Assembly (NCBI GenBank): GCA_003331585.1
Contig: QOPG01000005.1
Span: 1 to 64,000, forward strand
Reading direction: 5' to 3'
Origin: Gammaproteobacteria bacterium
GTDB taxonomy: Bacteria > Pseudomonadota > Gammaproteobacteria > Steroidobacterales > Woeseiaceae
DNA: 64,000 nt
Each line of letters opens with the position of its first letter. Position 1 is the first letter of the stretch. Below the pieces are notes generated by a model. It had not been told where the DNA came from. It searched no databases and saw only the letters and a list, made by a program, of their open reading frames with translations. Below, one piece after another: positions 32,610-44,695 of the stretch. A program made the position numbers and the translations under genes.

Positions 32610-34316
32610 TTATGTGGAGCCAGTTGCACCATATTTTTTATTTATAAGCCATTGTTGGAAAATTGATAAAACTGTATTTGTTACCCAATAAAGAACAAGC
32701 CCTGAAGGAAAAAAAGCAAACATTACCGAAAACATTAATGGCATGATCTGCATAACTTTTGCTTGCATTGGGTCTGCCGGTGCTGGATTTAACTTTGTTT
32801 GAAAAAACATAGCGCCAGCCATTATTAGGGGCAATACAAAATAGGGGTCCTTAGATGACAAATCTGTTAGCCAAAAGACAAATGGTGCTTGTCTCATCTC
32901 TACACTTTCTAGCAAAACCCAATAAAATGCTAAAAAAAATGGCATTTGAATTAACATTGGCATGCAGCCTGCAGCTGGATTGACTTTCTCTCTCTTATAG
33001 AGCTCCATAGTTGCTCTTCCCAGCTCCGTCCGATTATCTTTATAGCGCTCTTGTATTGACTTTAGTCTGGGAGCAAGAACTCTCATTTTTGCCATTGACT
33101 TACCCGATTTTTCGGTAAGCTTGTAAAACAAAAGCTTGATTACAAGTGTAGTCAATATAATTGAGAATCCCCAATTGTTAACAAATGAATAAATTAGGCT
33201 CAACAACCAAAAAAGAGGGTCAGACAATATTGTTAAAAATCCATAATCGACAGTAAGCTTAAGAGATGGAGAAATTTCTTCCATTTGTGATTGAAGTTTT
33301 GGCCCTATAAATACATCTTGAGAGAATGTTCTCCTTTCTCCAGTATTAATTGAACTGAGTGGACCAATAAAACTAGATATGGTTTTTGTTTGATCTGCAT
33401 TTACCTGGTATTTGTATTCTTCATTTGCATTTGGAATAATCGCGCTAACAAAATGATGTTGAATCGAACCTAGCCATCCGTTTTTTGCATTAAAATTATA
33501 TGCACCCTCGTCAGCCAAATCAGACGAATCGAGTTTGTCGCTTTTTTCACCATCATAAATTACTGGGCCATCAAACGAAAAGCTCTCAACATCAAACATG
33601 GATCTTTCGTCTTGATTAATTCTTCTAACTAATTGAGAGTATTGAGCGCCTCTCCAAATACGATTTGATTCATTTTCAACTGTATGCTCTATTGAGACTC
33701 GATAGCTTCCATTATTAAATCTGAATCGTTTAACGACTCTAATCCCGCTCCCGTCTTCCCAATAGAAAGGAACAATCAACTCTCCGCTATGAGTCAGCTC
33801 ATAAGTGGATGAGTTTGTTTCATAGCTTACTAGATGATTTGGCTCACTATCTTGATCTGGAGATCTCAGTCCTGACTGAATAAGCCCAAAATTATCAGAA
33901 CTTGATCCTATTAACTCAACAGCCTCATCTGGACGATCTTTTGATTTTGGATAAGATACCAACTTGATTTGCTGAAGAGTTGCACCTTTTTTATCTATTA
34001 AAATATCAAATACGTCTGTTTTTATTGAAACCAAATTATCTTGAGACGTTACTTCATCATCGAGAGTTATACTCAATGCTTCGATTTCTTGTTGGTTCGG
34101 GACATCGTTTAATTCTAATAAGTCGTCTCCGGCACCAGCTGTGAACTTCTGTGGAACTTGATCAAGAGAAATGGTTTGATCATCTGCATATGAATATTCA
34201 TCATTAGTTGTGAGCATCCAAGCCTGGTAATTTAGAAAAACCATAAACCCAAAAAATGACCATATTAATATTCTTTGATTATTTTCCAATTTGTTTACCC
34301 CTGGATCTTTTGCCAA
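32610..34316 (-). CDS. yidC: membrane protein insertase YidC
   Basis: Periplasmic domain plus conserved C-terminal TM region: NPAAGCMPMLIQMPFFLAFYWVLLESVEMR; SGLVLYWVTNTVLSIFQQWLINKKYG. Confidence 0.96.
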   Translation of the reverse strand: MAKDPGVNKLENNQRILIWSFFGFMVFLNYQAWMLTTNDEYSYADDQTISLDQVPQKFTAGAGDDLLELNDVPNQQEIEALSITLDDEVTSQDNLVSIKTDVFDILIDKKGATLQQIKLVSYPKSKDRPDEAVELIGSSSDNFGLIQSGLRSPDQDSEPNHLVSYETNSSTYELTHSGELIVPFYWEDGSGIRVVKRFRFNNGSYRVSIEHTVENESNRIWRGAQYSQLVRRINQDERSMFDVESFSFDGPVIYDGEKSDKLDSSDLADEGAYNFNAKNGWLGSIQHHFVSAIIPNANEEYKYQVNADQTKTISSFIGPLSSINTGERRTFSQDVFIGPKLQSQMEEISPSLKLTVDYGFLTILSDPLFWLLSLIYSFVNNWGFSIILTTLVIKLLFYKLTEKSGKSMAKMRVLAPRLKSIQERYKDNRTELGRATMELYKREKVNPAAGCMPMLIQMPFFLAFYWVLLESVEMRQAPFVFWLTDLSSKDPYFVLPLIMAGAMFFQTKLNPAPADPMQAKVMQIMPLMFSVMFAFFPSGLVLYWVTNTVLSIFQQWLINKKYGATGST

Positions 34317-34639
34317 TGATTTTTAAGACTTTTTCTTAGCATACTCGAATCACCATTATAAGTTGTGTGTTTGTTTAAAACCACAACATCATATCCATTT
34401 AGTGAGTTTTTATTAGTACGAAATGACTCTCTTATTATTCTTTTTATCTTGTTTCGATTGACCGCTAATTTACATTTTTTTTTTGAAATTACCAATCCAA
34501 GTCGTGAATAACTTTTATTGTTTTTGCAAAATAGTAAAGTAAAATATTTATCGCTTGTCTTTGACGGGCTCTGAAAAACAGAATCGAATTTTTTCTTATC
34601 TAGTAGCCGGTTTTTCTTTTTAAGACTTGCGCATTCCAC
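34295..34639 (-). CDS. rnpA: ribonuclease P protein component
   Basis: KKNRLLDKKKFDSVFQS; AVNRNKIKRIIRESFR; between rpmH and yidC. Confidence 0.93.
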   Translation of the reverse strand: MECASLKKKNRLLDKKKFDSVFQSPSKTSDKYFTLLFCKNNKSYSRLGLVISKKKCKLAVNRNKIKRIIRESFRTNKNSLNGYDVVVLNKHTTYNGDSSMLRKSLKNHWQKIQG

Positions 34640-34675
34640 AAGAGAGTTGTTTTTATTTTTTGTAGGCAGTGAAGT

Positions 34676-34819
34676 TTATGCGTGTGATGGTGTAAGCTTT
34701 ATACGGCCTTTCGCGCGACGTCTATTTATCACAGCTCTTCCCGCTTTTGTTGCCATACGCGACCTAAAACCATGTGTGCGCGCCCTTTTTAAATTACTTG
34801 GTTGAAATGTTCTTTTCAT
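34676..34819 (-). CDS. rpmH: 50S ribosomal protein L34 (47 aa)
   Basis: Manual reverse-strand translation: [47 protein letters not shown]. Too short for the supplied ORF track. Confidence 0.98.
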   Translation of the reverse strand: MKRTFQPSNLKRARTHGFRSRMATKAGRAVINRRRAKGRIKLTPSHA

Positions 34820-34944
34820 TTGTTTTACCTGAGCACGATTCTACTTAAAGAATCTATAAAAATGAGGCGGAAAGGTTACTTGCGCTTAATAATCATGTCA
34901 ACCAAAAGAACATAAATTTTTTACATTATAATAGTTCTTGAAGC

Positions 34945-34953
34945 TGTGGATAA
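34945..34953 (-). promoter_or_regulatory. DnaA box, perfect TTATCCACA (reverse strand), upstream of dnaA
   Basis: + strand TGTGGATAA in the rpmH-dnaA intergenic region. Confidence 0.75.
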
Positions 34954-35002
34954 CTTAGCATATAAATTATAGACTTAAAGTGTTTTCACCCTGCAATTAG
35001 AA

Positions 35003-36346
35003 GTGATAATGTTATCTAGCGACAAACAAATTTGGCTAAAATGCCTTAATAGCTTGAAAGGAGAGGTTCCTGAGAAGCTCTTCAATACTTGGATTAGGCC
35101 GATTCAATCAATCGAAGAAGAAGACAGCCTACAGCTATTAGCGCCAAATAACTTTGTTTTAAAAAAGGTAAATGAAGATTATATAGAACGAATAAAAGAG
35201 ATAGTTTTAAGCCAGAACAGCGCAGTTGATGTTTCAATAACGGTCGGCTCCCGAGATAACACAAGTACTACCCCTGAAATCAAAATGCATGATGTGCCGG
35301 AACGCAAGGAAATTCTCCCATCTATTCAAAGCAGGCTGAACTCAGGCTTTACTTTCGATGCATTTGTTGAAGGAAAGAGTAACCAGCTAGCAAAGGCTGC
35401 GGCTATTCAAGTTTCTGAAAATTTGGGTAATTCATATAACCCCTTATTTATCTATGGCGGGGTTGGCTTAGGAAAAACCCATCTTATGCAAGCGGTGGGA
35501 AACGCTGTTATGACAAAACAACCTGGTGCACGCGTAAGTTACGTTCATTCAGAAAGGTTCGTAGGGGATATGGTTCGTGGGCTCCAGCACAACACAATCT
35601 CTGATTTTAAGAGATCGTATAGGTCTCTTGATGCCTTATTAATAGATGACATTCAGTTTTTTGCGGGAAAAGAGCGTTCACAAGAAGAGTTTTTTCATAC
35701 ATTCAATGCGCTGCTTGAGGGGCAGAAACAAATTATACTAACTTGTGACAGATACCCAAAAGAGGTAAGCGGACTTGAAGAAAGGCTCAAGTCAAGGTTT
35801 GGTTGGGGCTTAACTGTGGCCATTGAGCCGCCCGAATTAGAAACATCTGTAGCAATTTTGATGAAAAAAGCGAGCATTGAATCGGTTGTTCTGCCAGAAG
35901 AGGTTGCTTTTTTTATAGCAAAGAGAATACGATCGAATATAAGAGAGCTTGAAGGCGCTCTTCGAAGGGTGGTAGCAAACTCACAGTTCACTGGGTCTGA
36001 GATAACGCTTGAATTTGCTAAACAGGCCCTAAAAGACCTGCTTTCAATGCAAGAAAGATTGGTGTCTATTGAAAATATTCAAAAAACAGTAGCAGATTAT
36101 TTTAAACTAAGGGTTGCAGACCTACTGTCAAAAAGAAGAAGTCGATCTGTGGCGAGACCAAGACAAATTGCGATGACGTTGGCAAAAGAGCTAACTAACC
36201 ACAGCTTACCAGAAATTGGAGACGCTTTTGGTGGAAGGGATCACACTACAGTTTTACATGGTTATAGGCGTATAATAGAGCTTAGAAAGACAGAGAACAG
36301 GGTTAATGAGGACTACTTAAACCTGTTGAGAACCTTGACAGGATAA
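35003..36346 (+). CDS. dnaA: chromosomal replication initiator protein DnaA (true start may be 35009)
   Basis: [58 protein letters not shown]. Confidence 0.99.
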   Translation: MIMLSSDKQIWLKCLNSLKGEVPEKLFNTWIRPIQSIEEEDSLQLLAPNNFVLKKVNEDYIERIKEIVLSQNSAVDVSITVGSRDNTSTTPEIKMHDVPERKEILPSIQSRLNSGFTFDAFVEGKSNQLAKAAAIQVSENLGNSYNPLFIYGGVGLGKTHLMQAVGNAVMTKQPGARVSYVHSERFVGDMVRGLQHNTISDFKRSYRSLDALLIDDIQFFAGKERSQEEFFHTFNALLEGQKQIILTCDRYPKEVSGLEERLKSRFGWGLTVAIEPPELETSVAILMKKASIESVVLPEEVAFFIAKRIRSNIRELEGALRRVVANSQFTGSEITLEFAKQALKDLLSMQERLVSIENIQKTVADYFKLRVADLLSKRRSRSVARPRQIAMTLAKELTNHSLPEIGDAFGGRDHTTVLHGYRRIIELRKTENRVNEDYLNLLRTLTG

Positions 36347-36554
36347 GTGAATAAACTGTTGATAAAACAAAAGGAAAAAGATATCCACATTATATTAACA
36401 AAAAATAAGCTTGTATTACAAAAATATTTCTATGTATTAATGTGTTCTAAATTATTGATTAATATATTAAAAGAAAATATATCCACAACCATATCTAACC
36501 CTAATAATAATAATAAGTATAATATATTCCCTATGATATTAACAGGATAAATAA
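36347..36554. promoter_or_regulatory. candidate oriC segment: AT-rich dnaA-dnaN intergenic region with two DnaA-box-like sites
   Basis: ATATCCACA at 36381-36389 and 36479-36487 (one mismatch to TTATCCACA), followed by a taataataataataag run; gene strand switches at rpmH/dnaA. Confidence 0.55.
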
Positions 36555-37658
36555 ATGAAAATCGATGTAAAAAGAGATGATTTACTACAATCACTACAAT
36601 CAGTAATAGGTGTTGTTGAACGGAAACAAACCATGCCTATTCTGGCAAATGTCTTAATTAATATAAAGACTGATCATTATTCAGTAACCGCAACTGATTT
36701 GGAAGTAGAATTAATTTCGTACGTTTATTCAAACAATACAGAAGAATTCTCTTTTACCGCGCCCGGGAGAAAGCTTTTGGACATCTGCCGTGCACTTCCA
36801 GCTGATTCATCTGTTCAAATCAAGAGTAATGACAATAAAATTCAAGTTTTGTCCGGAAAGAGCAAGTTTAACTTAACCACTTTACCTGAAAATGAGTTTC
36901 CTGTTATCAAAGACATACAATGCAATGATGAAATCACTATCAAACAAGATAGATTGAAACAAATTATTGATAAGACACACTTTTCTATGGCTCAACAAGA
37001 TGTTAGATATTATCTAAACGGACTACTAATAGAGCTTGAATCAGAAAAAATAAGAGCAGTTGCAACGGACGGACATAGGTTAGCGCTTTCCAGCTCAAAA
37101 ATGGAAGGTGATAATGAAAAGGAAAGAGGTACTCAGGTTATACTTCCAAGGAAAGGTGTAATGGAGTTACAAAGGCTTCTTGACGGACAAAATGAAATAA
37201 AAGTTAGACTTAGTGACAACCATATCCAGGTGAAATTCGAAACAGTTTCATTTACATCTAAACTTATTGATGGAAAGTTTCCAGAGTATGGGAGAGTAAT
37301 ACCATCCAACACAGAGAATAAACTTATAGCAAGCAAAAATGATCTTAAAACTGCGTTATCTAGGGCTGCAATTCTTTCAAATGAAAAATATCGTGGAATT
37401 AGGCTCATTATAAAAACCAACGAGCTAATGATACAGGCCCATAATCCTGAGCAAGAGAAGGCTGAAGAAAGTATAGTAATAGAATACCAGGGAAACGATA
37501 TTGAAATTGGATTCAACGTAACCTATCTTATCGATGCCCTTAATGTTGTGGGTTCAGACAAAGTTATCTTGTCAGTTGTCGATAATAATTCTAGTTGCTT
37601 AATATCAGACCCAGATGACGAAACATCGAAATTTGTCATAATGCCAATGCGATTATAA
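36555..37658 (+). CDS. dnaN: DNA polymerase III subunit beta
   Basis: MKIDVKRDDLLQSLQSVIGVVERKQTMPILANVLI; ends FVIMPMRL. Confidence 0.98.
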   Translation: MKIDVKRDDLLQSLQSVIGVVERKQTMPILANVLINIKTDHYSVTATDLEVELISYVYSNNTEEFSFTAPGRKLLDICRALPADSSVQIKSNDNKIQVLSGKSKFNLTTLPENEFPVIKDIQCNDEITIKQDRLKQIIDKTHFSMAQQDVRYYLNGLLIELESEKIRAVATDGHRLALSSSKMEGDNEKERGTQVILPRKGVMELQRLLDGQNEIKVRLSDNHIQVKFETVSFTSKLIDGKFPEYGRVIPSNTENKLIASKNDLKTALSRAAILSNEKYRGIRLIIKTNELMIQAHNPEQEKAEESIVIEYQGNDIEIGFNVTYLIDALNVVGSDKVILSVVDNNSSCLISDPDDETSKFVIMPMRL

Positions 37659-37665
37659 AAGAACC

Positions 37666-38730
37666 TTGTTTCTAAAGCTCTTAAAAGCAGAGGATTTTCG
37701 CTTATTCGAGTCTGTTGAGCTTGATTTCGATAGAAATCATAACTTGATTTTCGGTGATAACGCCTCAGGAAAGACAACGATCCTTGAGGCAATCTCTTAC
37801 CTTGGAAGAGGGCGGTCTTTTCGAAACCCAAAAATAGCGGATATAGTTAGGTGGGGCTCAGATGATTTGCTCGTGTATGGCAAAGTTGAGAATAATGCGC
37901 AATATACATCTATCGGTGTAATGAATGGTAAAGGGGGCCTTCAGTCCAGTATTAATGGTGACCACAGTCTTGGTATAGCAGGTTTAGCAAAGGCCCTACC
38001 TCTTCAGGTAATTGATCCTAACTCACACAATTTAATAAGTGGCTCTCCGGAAGAGAGGAGGCGCTATATTGACTGGATATTGTTTCACGTGGAACCAAAA
38101 TACATAGAAATATGGAGAAAGTACAAAAGAGCACTCAAACAAAGAAACGCCGCTTTAAAAAATATTTCTGATAAAAATGAGATTGAGTATTGGAATAAAG
38201 GGTTATCTGAATATGGTGAACAAATTAATAAATTGAGAGAAGATGTTTTCATAATTATAGAGCCAGTCATAATAGAAAACGCATATGATCTAATTGGCTC
38301 TAGCATATCAATGATTTTTGAAAAAGGGTGGAGTAAAGAGAAGAGCTTGCTTGATAGTCTAAACTTAAACTTAAAAAGAGATATACAATATAAAAACACA
38401 ACATGCGGACCTCATAGAGCAGATATAAGGGTTGTATTGGAGGCTGGTACGGCAAAAGATTTTGTTTCAAGAGGCCAGCAAAAACTTCTTGCATGCGCAT
38501 TAATTACAGCTTCTGTGGAAATTGTACAAATGTATAATGACAAGCCATTGTTGTTGTTAGTTGATGACCCAAAAGCTGAGCTAGATCGTCATTCAACAAG
38601 CAAGCTTATGAAAAAGATAGCTAAACTAGATAGCCAAGTAATTGCAACCTCCATTGATCCAGAAGAGTATTTGTTTGAAGGTAAGTTAAAATTGTTTCAC
38701 GTGGAACATAAAAAAATAAAATCCATATAA
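37666..38730 (+). CDS. recF: DNA replication/repair protein RecF (TTG start)
   Basis: LIFGDNASGKTTILEAISYLGRGRSFR; LFHVEPKY; FVSRGQQKLLACALITA; LLLVDDPKAELD. Confidence 0.97.
   Translation: MFLKLLKAEDFRLFESVELDFDRNHNLIFGDNASGKTTILEAISYLGRGRSFRNPKIADIVRWGSDDLLVYGKVENNAQYTSIGVMNGKGGLQSSINGDHSLGIAGLAKALPLQVIDPNSHNLISGSPEERRRYIDWILFHVEPKYIEIWRKYKRALKQRNAALKNISDKNEIEYWNKGLSEYGEQINKLREDVFIIIEPVIIENAYDLIGSSISMIFEKGWSKEKSLLDSLNLNLKRDIQYKNTTCGPHRADIRVVLEAGTAKDFVSRGQQKLLACALITASVEIVQMYNDKPLLLLVDDPKAELDRHSTSKLMKKIAKLDSQVIATSIDPEEYLFEGKLKLFHVEHKKIKSI
38081..38096. promoter_or_regulatory. parS-like centromere site inside recF
   Basis: TGTTTCACGTGGAACC; 15/16 match to the parS consensus TGTTNCACGTGNAACA; parAB present at 21378-23084. 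Confidence 0.8.
38693..38708. promoter_or_regulatory. parS centromere site inside the 3' end of recF
   Basis: TGTTTCACGTGGAACA; full match to TGTTNCACGTGNAACA. Confidence 0.88.
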
Positions 38731-38836
38731 ATCAATAGTTTATATATTATTAAGCCAGATCTAGAAATAAAATTACTCTCAGTTTATTCGTATTAAATAT
38801 CCACTAATTATATGAAAAATGTTATCATTGTAATAA

Positions 38837-41290
<2,454 letters not shown>

Positions 41291-41296
41291 AATTTC

Positions 41297-42013
41297 TCAT
41301 GAGTGATGATGTTCACTAATATCTTTCATCTTTTCGTCAATCCAAAACTTTACATCGTCAATAACATCTTTCGGTGCTAGATCGCATGTTTCTATAGGCT
41401 TTCCTATACAAAATCTTATTGTACCTGGTTTCTTTTGCAGGGTGCCACTCTTCCAAAAATCTTCTGCATTATGAGCAACAGGCACAATACAAACGCCCGC
41501 TTCTCTGGCTAATGCAGCGCCACTGATACCATATCTTTTTGTTTCGCCAGGCATCATTCTTGTTCCTTCTGGAAATATTGTGATCCATATTCCTTGCTTT
41601 AATCGTTCTTTTCCTTGTCTTATAACTTGAGTGACTGCACTTCTTCCGCTTTTTCTATCAATCGAAATTGCTTTAAGGTTTTTTAATGCGAGCCCAAAAA
41701 TTGGTATCCAATTTAATTCTTTCTTAACAATCCATGTTTGTTGAGGAAATACAACAAGCTGAGCATAAGCCTCAAAAACACTCGAATGTCTAATCATAAT
41801 AACACTTGGAGTTTTTGGGATATTTTCAACGCCCTCCAATTTAAACTTAAGGCCACAGATTTTAGATCCAGCCCATATCATTCCCGAACCCCAACTTCGT
41901 GCAATTTTGAATTTGGATGAATAAGTATTAGGAAGAATAACGACTAACAGACTCGCAATAAGAACAGAACAATAAAAATAAATTTGAAATATTAATGATT
42001 TTATCAATATCAC
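41297..42013 (-). CDS. 1-acyl-sn-glycerol-3-phosphate acyltransferase family (PlsC-like)
   Basis: IRHSSVFEAYAQ (HX4-type motif region), IFPEGTRMMPGE; adjacent to gyrB as in pseudomonads. Confidence 0.88.
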   Translation of the reverse strand: MILIKSLIFQIYFYCSVLIASLLVVILPNTYSSKFKIARSWGSGMIWAGSKICGLKFKLEGVENIPKTPSVIMIRHSSVFEAYAQLVVFPQQTWIVKKELNWIPIFGLALKNLKAISIDRKSGRSAVTQVIRQGKERLKQGIWITIFPEGTRMMPGETKRYGISGAALAREAGVCIVPVAHNAEDFWKSGTLQKKPGTIRFCIGKPIETCDLAPKDVIDDVKFWIDEKMKDISEHHHS

Positions 42014-43431
42014 TATATTGTTTTTGCTTCTATATAGTTTCTAAAATATGCAGGGATGTCATCTAATTTCATTCTGCTTTGTTTCATTGTATCTCTGTCT
42101 CTAATTGTCACACTTTGATCATCTAAGGTTTCAAAATCTATTGTTATACAAAGAGGCGTTCCAATTTCATCATGCTTACGATAACTTTTACCTATATTAC
42201 CTGTATTTTCGAATATAACTCTACCTAGTTTTTGTTGTTGTAAGGTTGATTTCAGGGCTAACGCTTTTTGAACAAGATCATCGTTATTTCTTTTTAGTGG
42301 AATGACTGCTGCTTTAATTGGTGCAAGATGAGGCTTAAATGCTAGGACAATTCTTTCTTTTCCATTATCAAGTTTCTCCTTTTTATATGACTCATTCAAA
42401 ATTGCCAATACTCCGCGATCGACTCCTGCAGATGGCTCAATGACAAACGGTATTTCCCATTTCTTTGTCTCTTTATTTTGGATTGCAAGCCTGCTGTTTG
42501 AGTTCTTATTGTTCATTACGTTGGAATGTATTTTGATGTTTTCTTGATCTTTAGTGTGAGAGCCAAGATCAAAGTCTGTTCTGTTTGCAATACCCTCTAG
42601 TTCTTCTAGTCCATGAGGAAACTTATACATGATATCGACCGTAGCTTTTGAATAATGAGCTAATTCGTCATCTGGGACATAAAGAATTTCCATATTTTTT
42701 TTGCTTACACCTTGATCTATCCACCACTGTATCCTTAGGTTAGTCCATGTCTTATGCCACTCTTCATCGGAACCTTCTATAACAAAAAACTCAAGCTCCA
42801 TTTGCTCAAATTCTCTGACTCTAAATATAAAATTTCTTGGAGTAATTTCATTTCTAAAAGCCTTACCAATTTGTGCAATACCAAATGGCAAATGATGTGG
42901 AGTTGAATCCAAAACATTTTTGAAATTTACAAATATTTGCTGCGCTGTTTCTGGCCTTAGGTAAGCAAATGAACTACCATCATCAATTGGCCCCATGGTT
43001 GTTTTGAACATTAGATTAAATTGACGAGGTTCTGTTAAATCTTCTTTTTTGCAATAATCTGGAACTTGATCCGCTCTAAACCTTTCACCGCAGGATTTAC
43101 AATCAACCATTGGATCAGAAAATGTGTCTTCATGCCCTGATTGTTTCAGCACTTCGGGGCTGGTTAATATAGCAGCATCTAAGCCTTCAATGTCGTCTCT
43201 TTCGTAAACCATTGAACTCCACCAAGATTGTTTTAGATTATTTTTAAGCTCTGTGCCAAGAGGACCGTAATCATATAAGCCTTGAAGGCCTCCATATATC
43301 TCATTTGACTGAAATATAAATCCTCTTCTTTTGCAAAGAGCAACCAATTCATCCATTGTTTTTGCTGTCATATTCGAACCACTTTTTTCTCCATTATAGC
43401 TCGCATTTAAAAAGTTAAATAGCTTTGACAT
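42013..43431 (-). CDS. glyS: single-chain (alpha2-type) glycyl-tRNA synthetase; start 43431 or 43371
   Basis: [78 protein letters not shown]. Class II GlyRS of the undivided type, not GlyQ/GlyS. Confidence 0.95.
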   Translation of the reverse strand: MSKLFNFLNASYNGEKSGSNMTAKTMDELVALCKRRGFIFQSNEIYGGLQGLYDYGPLGTELKNNLKQSWWSSMVYERDDIEGLDAAILTSPEVLKQSGHEDTFSDPMVDCKSCGERFRADQVPDYCKKEDLTEPRQFNLMFKTTMGPIDDGSSFAYLRPETAQQIFVNFKNVLDSTPHHLPFGIAQIGKAFRNEITPRNFIFRVREFEQMELEFFVIEGSDEEWHKTWTNLRIQWWIDQGVSKKNMEILYVPDDELAHYSKATVDIMYKFPHGLEELEGIANRTDFDLGSHTKDQENIKIHSNVMNNKNSNSRLAIQNKETKKWEIPFVIEPSAGVDRGVLAILNESYKKEKLDNGKERIVLAFKPHLAPIKAAVIPLKRNNDDLVQKALALKSTLQQQKLGRVIFENTGNIGKSYRKHDEIGTPLCITIDFETLDDQSVTIRDRDTMKQSRMKLDDIPAYFRNYIEAKTI

Positions 43432-43549
43432 AATTTGTCGTAACTAATTTACGTATAAAATAGAGATAAAAAATTTTTTTTAAAAAAAATCCTTTTTTTT
43501 GCAATTGTGAATTGATCAAATAATAATTTATTAGTATGATCAATCTGAT

Positions 43550-43660
43550 GGTGTAATTCGTACAACCTGCAAAAAAATTTTGGTTTCTAAACCAATTTTG
43601 AGACGCAAGTAAGCGGAAGCTGAAGAAACGGAGTCGTTTATCTCAAGAGTCTATCTTCTA
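43550..43660 (+). ncRNA. candidate glutamine riboswitch (glnA / Downstream-peptide family) in the glnII leader
   Basis: TTCGT (43557-43561) pairs with ACGGA (43628-43632) as P1; internal hairpin TTGGTTT/AAACCAA; core CGCAAGTAAG (43604-43613) - AGC/GGAA/GCT P3 hairpin - CTGAAGAAACGGA, matching the GGAAGUAAG...CUGAAGnAACG core of glutamine riboswitches as recalled. Confidence 0.68.
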
Positions 43661-43713
43661 TTGCCAGTTATAAACTAAATACTTTAATCGATGTAAATCG
43701 AACGGAGAGCAAT

Positions 43714-44682
43714 ATGAAAAAATTAGAATACATATGGTTAGATGGTTATAAACCTGAACCTAACTTAAGAAGTAAAGTAAAAGTTACAGACAGCACCCCC
43801 CCAGATTGGTCATTTGATGGCTCATCAACTCAACAAGCTGAAGGCGGAAGCTCAGACTGTATTATTAGGCCTGTCAATGAATATATAGGCCCAAGAAATT
43901 CCGATAATCTGATTATGTGCGAGGTATTATCTCCAGATAAATCACCACACCCATCAAACAAAAGAGATGCTTGTGCAGGAATTTCAGATGATTGGTGGTT
44001 TGGGTTTGAGCAAGAATTTTTCTTTACCAATCCTGAGGATGGCACAATTCTTGGTTGGGAGGATGGCACTCCCAGGCCACAAGGAGAATACTATTGCAGC
44101 GTTGGAACACGAAATGTTAAGGCACGAGAAGTATCAGAAGCTCATATGGATGCCTGTCTGGAAGCTGGCATACAAATAACAGGAACAAATGCTGAAGTTG
44201 CACTAGGCCAATGGGAGTATTGTGTTTTAGGAAAAGGCGTAAAAGGTGCTGACGACCTCTGGGTGAGTCGCTATCTTTTACATTTGATCGCAGAAGAATA
44301 TGGAATTTCTGTAAATCTCCATCCGAAACCACAAAAAGGTGATTGGAATGGTTCTGGCATGCATACTAATTTTTCCAACAGCCAAATGCGAGATTCTGGG
44401 ACCGAAGAACTGATGACTAGCATGTGTGAAAAACTAGGAGCAGTGCACAAAGAAGGGATAGAAAATTATGGCTCAGACAATGATATGCGATTGACAGGAC
44501 AACATGAAACACAAGATATTGATACCTTCTCTTATGGTGTGAGCGATAGAGGCGCCAGTATTAGAATACCAATATATACCGTTGAAAATAATTGGAATGG
44601 CTATTTAGAGGATAGAAGACCGGCATCAAATGCTGATCCTTATAAAATAATTTCGCATATAGTTAGTACTTTAACTAAATAA
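43714..44682 (+). CDS. glnII: glutamine synthetase, eukaryotic-type (GSII)
   Basis: LEYIWLDGYKPEPNLRSKVKV; PPDWSFDGSSTQQAEGGSSDCIIRPV; FGFEQEFFF; WNGSGMHTNFS; GASIRIP; 322 aa. Confidence 0.95.
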   Translation: MKKLEYIWLDGYKPEPNLRSKVKVTDSTPPDWSFDGSSTQQAEGGSSDCIIRPVNEYIGPRNSDNLIMCEVLSPDKSPHPSNKRDACAGISDDWWFGFEQEFFFTNPEDGTILGWEDGTPRPQGEYYCSVGTRNVKAREVSEAHMDACLEAGIQITGTNAEVALGQWEYCVLGKGVKGADDLWVSRYLLHLIAEEYGISVNLHPKPQKGDWNGSGMHTNFSNSQMRDSGTEELMTSMCEKLGAVHKEGIENYGSDNDMRLTGQHETQDIDTFSYGVSDRGASIRIPIYTVENNWNGYLEDRRPASNADPYKIISHIVSTLTK

Positions 44683-44695
44683 CTATGGACTAAAT

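Noticed and set aside
36347-36550. 67-aa ORF downstream of dnaA
   Set aside because: Very AT-rich, low-complexity translation in the dnaA-dnaN gap that carries DnaA-box-like sites; no recognisable protein features.
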